A DNA stretch of 11,955 nucleotides from Deltaproteobacteria bacterium (GTDB taxonomy: Bacteria; Desulfobacterota_D; UBA1144; Nemesobacterales; N074bin48): assembly GCA_004356685.1 (NCBI GenBank), contig SMWS01000116.1, positions 1 to 11,955 on the forward strand, given 5' to 3'. The position numbers and the translations under genes are program-made. The notes under the pieces were generated by a model. The model was not told the origin of the DNA. It did not search any database and saw only the letters and a program-made list of their open reading frames with translations. Positions 1-5,353 of this stretch are shown piece by piece; within the stretch, counting starts at the first letter, position 1; every line of letters begins with the position of its first letter.

Positions 1-96
1 GTCTGATGCAGTTGCTTGTAGTGGAATAAAGATTATTCCCAAAACAAGTAAACCAGTAATTAAAATTTTATTAATTCCTAAAGATGATCTGTTCAT
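1..96 (-). CDS. N-terminus of a secreted or envelope protein (runs off the left edge)
   Basis: Only the first 32 codons are present. They read as a classical Sec signal peptide: a short basic start (Met-Asn-Arg, with a Lys at residue 10), a hydrophobic core of about 15 residues rich in Ile, Leu, Val and Gly, then Pro-Leu-Gln-Ala-Thr-Ala-Ser-Asp. An Ala-x-Ala site there would allow signal peptidase I cleavage after Ala30. The start is supported by a GGAGG Shine-Dalgarno (101-105) four bases before the ATG at 96. The mature protein lies outside the window, so its function cannot be named. The gene lies downstream, on the same strand, of the small frame at 171-248 and the GNAT remnant, and may be co-transcribed with them. 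No lipobox cysteine is visible, so it is probably soluble and exported rather than a lipoprotein. Confidence 0.75.
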   Translation of the reverse strand, partial: MNRSSLGINKILITGLLVLGIIFIPLQATASD

Positions 97-170
97 GGTT
101 CCTCCATTCTAGAGTTGTTTATATAATATATATTTAGCACATATCATCTAATAATACTATCACTTTTGTA

Positions 171-248
171 CTAATTTTTAGCGCATCTAAATCCTGCAGC
201 GTCAGACACAACCAGAAAATCAAGCGGGCGGTTTAGTTTGGCTATCAT
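171..248 (-). CDS. 25-codon small frame with a strong Shine-Dalgarno; possible gene remnant
   Basis: A minus-strand frame from ATG 248 to TAG at 171 encodes 25 residues. A GAGGAG Shine-Dalgarno lies at 255-260, six bases upstream. It is in the same frame as the GNAT remnant, from which it is separated by one TAA (264-266) and five codons. The C-terminal residues Ala-Gly-Phe-Arg-Cys-Ala-Lys-Asn recall the conserved C-terminus of formylglycine-generating-enzyme/SUMF1-type proteins (Gly-Phe-Arg-Cys-Ala), so this may be the tail of a lost gene rather than a true microprotein. That likeness rests on a short motif remembered from the family. Alternatives are a leader peptide for the secreted protein downstream, or chance. 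Confidence 0.33.
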   Translation of the reverse strand: MIAKLNRPLDFLVVSDAAGFRCAKN

Positions 249-263
249 ACCAATCTCCTCTAG

Positions 264-617
264 TTAATTTTTAATTCGTAATCCATAATATAAGTGACCA
301 ACTTCGACCCCATCAAACTCTGCTACTCGTGGCATATGTCCCCACTTCTCAAAACCGAATTTCTCCAAAAGACTGATACTTCCTTGATTGCTGTCGAGGA
401 GAATAGCAAATAAAGTTTTTATCTTTAGCGTTGGACATATTTCAATTGCGTAGTTGAGAAGGCTTGAAGCGATCCCCTGACGATGATATTCAAAATGGAT
501 GAAGAAGCTTACTTCCGCAGTATGGCGAAGAGCATTACGGCCGGAGCGATAACTAAAACTGTTGCTCAGAAAATGCTGGAAGATATTAAGAGAAATATAA
601 GGATGGGGACTTATCAA
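264..617 (-). pseudogene. 5'-truncated GNAT N-acetyltransferase (phosphinothricin-acetyltransferase-like)
   Basis: The open frame gives 117 residues, of which about residues 20-117 look like the C-terminal two thirds of a PAT-type GNAT. Visible are an Arg-His-Thr-Ala-Glu-Val-Ser strand (31-37), the acetyl-CoA pyrophosphate-loop motif His-Arg-Gln-Gly-Ile-Ala (45-50) followed by Ser-Ser-Leu-Leu, a Leu-Glu-Lys-Phe-Gly-Phe-Glu segment typical of motif B, and a late Gly-His-Leu-Tyr-Tyr-Gly-Leu strand. Family members are usually about 160-180 residues and carry a further ~60 N-terminal residues with the first strand and helices. Here those are replaced by unrelated residues that are simply the antisense of the neighbouring integrase gene. 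No Shine-Dalgarno was seen for an internal start. I infer loss of the 5' end; convincing homology stops near position 550-562. A short active variant is not excluded. Confidence 0.62.
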
Positions 618-1526
618 TATGACTTAGTAAATGTAACCCTAGAATCTTTAGAGAAGGATTACATTAATTATGTAAGAAACTTAAAACAATTAAGGACGTG
701 GAAAAAGAGGGTAGAGCAGATCAATACATTAAAACAATTCTTTGATAATAAGGAACTCATAAATTATACATCTAAGGATATTGATGATTATAAATCCTTT
801 CGTATGCAGACAGTTAAACCAGCTACAGTCAACAGGGAACTATCTACACTCAGGCATTTATTCAATTTAGCTAAGAGATGGAAAAAGTTCTTTGGAGATA
901 ACCCTGTATCAGTGTCCGGGTTACTGAGAGAAGATAACCTCAGAAAACGTGTTTTATCATTAAATGAAGAAGCAAGACTCTTAGAGTGCAGTGCTCAGCA
1001 TTTAAAACCTATAATTATGACTGCTTTATACACTGGACTTAGAAAGAGTGAGATTCTAAGCCTTGTATGGGAAAACGTTGATTTTAACAATAATATTATT
1101 ATAATACCGTCCTTCAATAATAAGAGTAAGAAAGAAAAGACGGTTCCTTTAAGTTCGATACTAAGAAAACTGTTATTAGAACTTAAACTTAAGAACAGTT
1201 CAGTTAGTGAGTATGTTTTCTTAGATGATAAAGGAAATAATATAAAAAGTATAAAGACTGCATTTGGTAACGCATGCAGGAGAGCAGATATAAAAGAACT
1301 AGTATTTCATGATCTAAGGCATACGGTAGGGACTAGAATGTTGGAAAGCGGTGTTGGTATAGTTGAGATAAGCGAAATATTAGGACATTCAAGTATAGAG
1401 CTTACAAGAAAGAGGTATTTACATCCCAATCAGTCTTTAAGGGATGCAGTCGAAAAATTGGCAAATTTCAACAAAGACCGTAGCCAAAACCGTAGCCACG
1501 AAATAAATGAAGGATTGAAAAACTGA
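483..1526 (+). CDS. Tyrosine recombinase / phage-type integrase, probably 5'-truncated
   Basis: This is a site-specific DNA strand-exchange enzyme of the phage integrase family. From about residue 50 there is a SAM-like core-binding domain (to ~145), then the catalytic domain with all expected residues: Arg187 in Thr-Gly-Leu-Arg-Lys-Ser-Glu, a beta-hairpin Lys near 214-219 before Thr-Val-Pro-Leu, His276 and Arg279 in His-Asp-Leu-Arg-His, His302 in Gly-His-Ser-Ser, and nucleophile Tyr312. Family members usually begin with an arm-binding domain of about 50 residues. Here only its end (about residues 22-45) is recognisable, and upstream codons are antisense to a GNAT gene. No Shine-Dalgarno precedes ATG 483 or the internal ATGs at 522, 573 and 603, so expression of a full enzyme is doubtful. 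The C-terminus is a hydrophilic Arg-Ser repeat. It lies 35 bp before tRNA-Asn, which suggests a decayed integrative element. Confidence 0.8.
   Translation: MIFKMDEEAYFRSMAKSITAGAITKTVAQKMLEDIKRNIRMGTYQYDLVNVTLESLEKDYINYVRNLKQLRTWKKRVEQINTLKQFFDNKELINYTSKDIDDYKSFRMQTVKPATVNRELSTLRHLFNLAKRWKKFFGDNPVSVSGLLREDNLRKRVLSLNEEARLLECSAQHLKPIIMTALYTGLRKSEILSLVWENVDFNNNIIIIPSFNNKSKKEKTVPLSSILRKLLLELKLKNSSVSEYVFLDDKGNNIKSIKTAFGNACRRADIKELVFHDLRHTVGTRMLESGVGIVEISEILGHSSIELTRKRYLHPNQSLRDAVEKLANFNKDRSQNRSHEINEGLKN
1477..1500 (+). repeat. Two-unit 12-bp tandem repeat at the integrase 3' end
   Basis: The unit accgtagcca plus two bases occurs twice with a 12-bp period (1477-1488 and 1489-1500), with ten identical bases. 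It encodes Arg-Ser-Gln-Asn followed by Arg-Ser-His-Glu in the integrase tail. The period being a multiple of three keeps the frame. Its position between integrase and tRNA could make it an accessory recombinase-binding repeat, but that is speculative. Confidence 0.55.
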
Positions 1527-1561
1527 AAAAACAGATGTAAGTTATTGTACTTATTATATGT

Positions 1562-1637
1562 TCCGGAGTAGCTCAGCTGGCAGAGCGGGTGACTGTTAAT
1601 CACTAGGTCGGGGGTTCGAGCCCCTCCTCCGGAGCCA
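1562..1637 (+). tRNA. tRNA-Asn (anticodon GTT), CCA encoded
   Basis: The sequence folds as a complete cloverleaf. The acceptor stem TCCGGAG (1562-1568) pairs with CTCCGGA (1627-1633), followed by discriminator G and an encoded CCA (1635-1637). The D stem is GCTC/GAGC (1571-1574 and 1583-1586). The anticodon stem GGTGA/TCACT encloses loop CTGTTAA with GTT at 1595-1597. The variable loop is AGGTC, and the T arm has stem GGGGG/CCCTC with loop TTCGAGC. GTT reads Asn codons AAC and AAU. It starts 35 bp after the integrase stop, so its promoter must lie in or just after the integrase 3' end; no strong promoter is visible there. The gene looks intact, and no second copy of its 3' end was found elsewhere in the window. 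Confidence 0.96.
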
Positions 1638-1725
1638 TAAATATTGGTGGGTTATGACATTTCCTATTTCTTTAATCAGAAAGTAAATGGTATTGTATTA
1701 ATTATTATAGGAGGATGAACTATCA

Positions 1726-2067
1726 TTGTCTACTAAAGAGAGAAGATCATATCCAAGAATAGAAATCAGAGAAAGTGTAATGTTTGGAGAGGATAAGCCT
1801 GTTCATAGTGGGAAATCCGAAAATCTTTCCCCCGAGGGAATGTGCATTATTTCAGACAAAGTGCTGCCTCCAAAATCTAATATAAAAATCAATATAAATA
1901 TTAAACATAATACGGCAGAAAATAGTGAAACTTGGGAAGATATTACTGTTGACGGTGAAGTTGTTTGGGTCGATACTCCTCCTGGTATTTATTCAAAGAT
2001 GGGTATTAAATTCAAGAAACATAATGATAGATTGATTCAGATTTATGAGGCTAAAGCTTCGAAATAA
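1726..2067 (+). CDS. Single-domain PilZ (c-di-GMP-binding) protein
   Basis: The 113-residue protein is little more than a PilZ domain, the beta-barrel that binds the second messenger cyclic di-GMP and passes the signal to motility, polysaccharide or adhesion systems. Both binding signatures are present: the N-terminal Arg-x-x-x-Arg motif (Arg7-Ser-Tyr-Pro-Arg11, preceded by Arg6) and the D/N-x-S-x-x-G motif (Asn33-Leu-Ser-Pro-Glu-Gly38). A later Val-Val-Trp-Val segment and Gly-Ile-Lys-Phe end the barrel as usual for the family. Translation most likely starts at the TTG at 1726, eleven bases after an AGGAGG Shine-Dalgarno (1709-1714). The ATG at 1715 is in another frame. There are no membrane segments, so it should be cytosolic. 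The partner cannot be inferred: no cyclase, pilus or flagellar gene is in the window. Confidence 0.88.
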   Translation: MSTKERRSYPRIEIRESVMFGEDKPVHSGKSENLSPEGMCIISDKVLPPKSNIKININIKHNTAENSETWEDITVDGEVVWVDTPPGIYSKMGIKFKKHNDRLIQIYEAKASK

Positions 2068-2091
2068 AACCGAAAGGATTAGAAGCTAAGG

Positions 2092-2105
2092 TTTAAGTAC
2101 TTAAA
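2092..2105. repeat. 14-bp perfect palindrome after the PilZ gene
   Basis: TTTAAGTACTTAAA is its own reverse complement and lies 25 bp after the PilZ stop codon. It has no loop and no T-run in the right place for an intrinsic terminator. It could be a protein-binding site, but in such AT-rich DNA chance is a real possibility. The rest of 2068-2292 is AT-rich with no convincing gene. Confidence 0.3.
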
Positions 2106-2292
2106 TAATACACTTAGAAGAAAAGCTGCAAACATTTCTTTCTTTTATAAATTTTCCCCTTTATATTCCCGTGAGATATGAGTAAGTTACAACACATTCT
2201 TAAATTAATTCCTTAATTAGATTTTTCTCATAAAAAGAAGTATACTTATTTAAAATTTTTATATATACTTATGGAACAGGGATATTTGGGAT

Positions 2293-2991
2293 ATGGGATC
2301 AATTAAAATTTGTTATCGTTTCAAATTAGATGATGATGAAGAAGAGATTTTTGACTTAGAGTTTGACGGCGATACTTTTGAATTAATTTCCGATAATAAT
2401 GAAAGATTGCCACTTTGGGCTAAGCTTGATTTTCACAAATGTCCCCATTGTCCGCTGGATTCAAAAACTGTCCCAACCTGCCCGGTTGCAAAAAATCTTT
2501 CAAATGTAGTTTTACGATTCGATCATATATTTTCTTACCATGAGATTGAGTTAGAAGTCATTACTAAAGAAAGAACAGTGTCGTGCAAGACAACAGCCCA
2601 GCGAGGAATAAGCTCACTGCTTGGATTAATATTTGCTGCAAGCGGTTGTCCGCATACATCTTATTTTAAACCTATGGCACGATTTCACTTGCCACTATCC
2701 TCGGACAATGAAACTATATTTCGGGTATCGGGCATGTATCTTATAGCACAATACCTGCTTAATAAGGAAGATAGAGAATCTGATTTTGATTTCAAAGGCC
2801 TAAAGGATATATACGATAACCTTCACCTATTAAATACCAAAATTGCTGATCGTATAAGGGACGCAGTAACTACTGACTCTTCGGTAAATGGATTAATATT
2901 ATTGGATATGCTTACAAAGCTCATGCCGATTGCTATAGATCATAGCCTAAATGATATGAAAGGCTTGTTTTCTCAGTATTTTAAAGATTGA
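2293..2991 (+). CDS. Conserved Cys-rich hypothetical protein, 232 residues
   Basis: Not a family of known function. I recall similar proteins in deltaproteobacteria under a domain-of-unknown-function label (possibly DUF6901), which I cannot verify here. The N-terminal ~45 residues are acidic (runs of Asp and Glu) and probably beta-stranded. Then comes a Cys cluster, His48-Lys-Cys50-Pro-His-Cys53-Pro-Leu and Cys63-Pro-Val-Ala. A central segment has Cys98 and Ser-Gly-Cys119-Pro-His, and the conserved-looking Pro-Met-Ala-Arg-Phe-His-Leu-Pro (127-134). The C-terminal ~90 residues look all-helical. The Cys/His pattern could hold a metal or a redox pair. No signal peptide or transmembrane segment is present, so it is probably cytosolic. 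The ATG start has only weak upstream complementarity (gggat). It follows PilZ by 225 bp, so co-transcription is uncertain, and it is convergent with murI. Confidence 0.7.
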   Translation: MGSIKICYRFKLDDDEEEIFDLEFDGDTFELISDNNERLPLWAKLDFHKCPHCPLDSKTVPTCPVAKNLSNVVLRFDHIFSYHEIELEVITKERTVSCKTTAQRGISSLLGLIFAASGCPHTSYFKPMARFHLPLSSDNETIFRVSGMYLIAQYLLNKEDRESDFDFKGLKDIYDNLHLLNTKIADRIRDAVTTDSSVNGLILLDMLTKLMPIAIDHSLNDMKGLFSQYFKD

Positions 2992-3103
2992 ATTTGCTTG
3001 ATTGGCGTTAGATAAATTTTAAAATAATGGATTAGTTCTCAGTAGGATCAACCTATAGAAATTACTTTTAATTAAACATGAATAAAATTAAGAGTTTTTT
3101 ATA

Positions 3104-3922
3104 TTAACTTTTACTTATGTCTATATGTTGGATGTGATTAATTTCTTCTCCAAGAAAGTTTGCTGCAATTGATATAAAACTGTCTGAAATATCTGTGAGA
3201 TAAAATTCTTTTTTACTATTTGGATTTGATTGATTTTCGAGATTCGACTCCGACAGAGTACGTTCTATCTCTAAAGCAACCTGTTGTGCCGAATCGACTA
3301 AATTGATATTATTTCCAACAACTTTCTGTATTAAGTTTTTCAGAAGTGGGTAGTGCGTGCAGCCTAGGATGAGAGTATCTATTCCTTCTCTAATTACTGA
3401 TTGCAAGTACCTGTTTGCAATTTGTTCAGAGATTGAATCATCTAACCATCCTTCTTCGGCAAGGGGTACAAAAAGGGGGCATTTAGTGGAATAAACCTTA
3501 ATGTCCGGATCTATATTCTCAATTGCTTTTTTGTAAGCTTCGCTCTTGATAGTAGATGGTGTTCCAATTACTCCAACTATTTTGTTTCTTGTTGAGCTTA
3601 CTGCTTCTCTAGCGCCCGGTTCCAATACTCCAATAACTGGTATGTCTAAATCCCATCTTAAGCTTTGCAGTGCAACAGCAGAAGCAGTATTACAAGCAAT
3701 TACTAATAGTTTAATTCCCTTGGAAGTAAGAAACTGTGCATTGCTCTGTGAATAAGAAATGACCGTTTTGCTTGATTTAGTGCCGTATGGCACACGGGCG
3801 GTATCGCCAAGATATACGATGTCCTCATTTGGAAGCTGTCTTATAACTTCTTTGACAACGGTAAGCCCCCCAATTCCCGAATCAAAAATGCCTATAGGCA
3901 GAGTTTTGTTATTCTGTGTCAT
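3104..3922 (-). CDS. murI: Glutamate racemase
   Basis: A cytosolic, cofactor-independent enzyme that interconverts L- and D-glutamate, supplying D-Glu for the peptidoglycan stem peptide. The 272-residue length is normal. Both half-sites are intact: Asp14-Ser15 in Ile-Phe-Asp-Ser-Gly-Ile-Gly-Gly, the first catalytic cysteine Cys77 in Ala-Cys-Asn-Thr-Ala-Ser, and the second, Cys188 in Leu-Gly-Cys-Thr-His-Tyr-Pro with His190. Leu-Gly-Asp-Thr-Ala-Arg-Val-Pro-Tyr-Gly (38-47) is also a family hallmark. It is the last gene of the minus-strand group after radA, with a 46-bp gap. There is no recognisable Shine-Dalgarno before the ATG at 3922, but the family motif begins nine residues in, so the start is reasonable. 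No hairpin terminator was found downstream, in the space shared with the convergent gene. Confidence 0.96.
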   Translation of the reverse strand: MTQNNKTLPIGIFDSGIGGLTVVKEVIRQLPNEDIVYLGDTARVPYGTKSSKTVISYSQSNAQFLTSKGIKLLVIACNTASAVALQSLRWDLDIPVIGVLEPGAREAVSSTRNKIVGVIGTPSTIKSEAYKKAIENIDPDIKVYSTKCPLFVPLAEEGWLDDSISEQIANRYLQSVIREGIDTLILGCTHYPLLKNLIQKVVGNNINLVDSAQQVALEIERTLSESNLENQSNPNSKKEFYLTDISDSFISIAANFLGEEINHIQHIDISKS

Positions 3923-3968
3923 TATTTTGAATGGTAATTATTATAAGCTTGAGAAAAGTAATTTATAT

Positions 3969-5333
3969 TTAGTCAAACAATATTTCAATTGCCTCATTAA
4001 TATTTTCAATACCGATATATTTTTGTTTACTGTCTTTGTGTTTTAAATTATCGCTGTTAATCCTGGGTAAAATAAATCGTTTAAACCCTAATTTTTCTGC
4101 TTCTTTTAGTCTTACATCAACCTGAGAAACACCTCTAATCTCACCAGACAATCCAACTTCTCCAAACACAATTGTTTCAGGTGACACGGGCTTATTGAGG
4201 AAACTTGAAACAAGAGAAATACATATTCCCAGATCAACTGCAGGTTCTTCTATTTTTACCCCGCCTGCAACATTCATAAAAATATCCTGTGACGTTATAT
4301 GAAGCCCACCCCTTTTTTCAATAACTGCTACCAGTAGTGAAACCCTGTTTGAGTCAAGTCCAATAGTGGTTCTTCTCGGAACTCCAAAGTTGCAAGGTGA
4401 AACAAGCGCCTGAATTTCCACAAGTATCGGTCTTGTGCCTTCAATGCTTGGCGTAACTACAGAGCCTGAAGAATTCAAAGGTCTTTCGGAAAGAAAAATT
4501 TCTGATGGGTTTGAAACCTCTTTAAGACCATCATTGGTCATTTCAAAAACTCCAATCTCGTTTGTCGAGCCATATCGGTTTTTTACGGCCCGAAGGATCC
4601 TAAAAGGATGTGATTTGCCGCCTTCAAAGTACAGTACGGTATCAACCAGGTGTTCCAGCACTTTTGGTCCAGCGATTGAACCTTCTTTTGTAACATGCCC
4701 AACCAGGAAAAAAGAAACTCCTTTATTTTTAGCATACTGGACAATTTTTGAAGTGCATTCTCTAATCTGTCCAACAGTGCCGGGCGCTGATGGCAGGTCA
4801 TTTGAATATATAGTTTGAATAGAATCAATTACAACGACACCGGGAGAACTGTTTTCAATATTATTTATAATGCTTTCAATATTAGTTTCTGTAACCACAT
4901 AGAGGTTTTCACCATTTACATTTAATCTTTTTGAGCGGATTTTAATCTGGTTAGATGATTCTTCACCTGTAATATATAAAACCTTGATTCCATTTTCTGA
5001 GTATTTGCCAAAGATTTGAAGAGCAAGCGTCGATTTGCCAATTCCCGGGTCACCGCCTATTAAAACTGTAGATCCGAGAATCAATCCGCCGCCCAGTACC
5101 CGGTCCATCTCTTTTATATCAGTTTTAATTCTCTGCTCATTTGCCAAAGATATTTCATTAATTAATACTGGTTTTGATTTAGATTTAAAAATAGGATTAG
5201 CTTTTTCTTTTGTGACAATTTCTTCAACATATGTATTCCACCCGCTACAGGCCGGGCATTTTCCAATCCATTTCGGAGAGTTGTTCCCACAATTTTGGCA
5301 CACGAATATGACTGTAGATTTAGACCTTTTCAT
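3969..5333 (-). CDS. radA: DNA repair protein RadA (Sms)
   Basis: A RecA-related, DnaB-like hexameric ATPase that promotes branch migration and processing of recombination intermediates. Domains in order: an N-terminal C4 zinc finger (Cys12, Cys15, Cys26, Cys29), then the RecA-fold ATPase with Walker A Gly-Gly-Asp-Pro-Gly-Ile-Gly-Lys-Ser-Thr (93-102) and Walker B Val-Val-Val-Ile-Asp170-Ser. Next is the RadA-specific motif, here Lys-Asn-Arg-Tyr-Gly (251-255) rather than the usual Lys-Asn-Arg-Phe-Gly. A Lon-protease-like C-terminal domain (about 300-454) completes it. In that domain the Lon catalytic serine position appears to be Ala365, and the lysine position is probably Arg408, as expected for RadA, which is not a protease. 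Length (454) is normal. It starts 20 bp after the Lon-like protease stop without a visible Shine-Dalgarno, so translation is probably coupled or leader-poor. Confidence 0.97.
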   Translation of the reverse strand: MKRSKSTVIFVCQNCGNNSPKWIGKCPACSGWNTYVEEIVTKEKANPIFKSKSKPVLINEISLANEQRIKTDIKEMDRVLGGGLILGSTVLIGGDPGIGKSTLALQIFGKYSENGIKVLYITGEESSNQIKIRSKRLNVNGENLYVVTETNIESIINNIENSSPGVVVIDSIQTIYSNDLPSAPGTVGQIRECTSKIVQYAKNKGVSFFLVGHVTKEGSIAGPKVLEHLVDTVLYFEGGKSHPFRILRAVKNRYGSTNEIGVFEMTNDGLKEVSNPSEIFLSERPLNSSGSVVTPSIEGTRPILVEIQALVSPCNFGVPRRTTIGLDSNRVSLLVAVIEKRGGLHITSQDIFMNVAGGVKIEEPAVDLGICISLVSSFLNKPVSPETIVFGEVGLSGEIRGVSQVDVRLKEAEKLGFKRFILPRINSDNLKHKDSKQKYIGIENINEAIEILFD

Positions 5334-5353
5334 TTTATTTATCAGGTTTATAT

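Noticed and set aside
121..160. AT-rich tract as a replication origin or phage attachment site
   Set aside because: No DnaA-box cluster, iterons or direct repeats; it is more simply promoter-like DNA before the exported protein gene.
2992..3103. Bidirectional terminator between the convergent hypothetical gene and murI
   Set aside because: Only a 4-5 bp stem (tagg/ccta) is present with no adjoining T-run on either strand.
3969..4046. A plus-strand frame spanning the murI start and the radA end as a possible antisense gene
   Set aside because: Composition is unlike the neighbouring proteins, there is no family motif, and it is explained by the two conserved minus-strand genes.
4435..4828. 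Long open frames on both strands inside radA (also similar ones inside the Lon-like gene, murI, the aldolase and bioF)
   Set aside because: They lie wholly inside strongly conserved genes, have no recognisable domains or Shine-Dalgarno sites, and read as low-complexity shadow translations.
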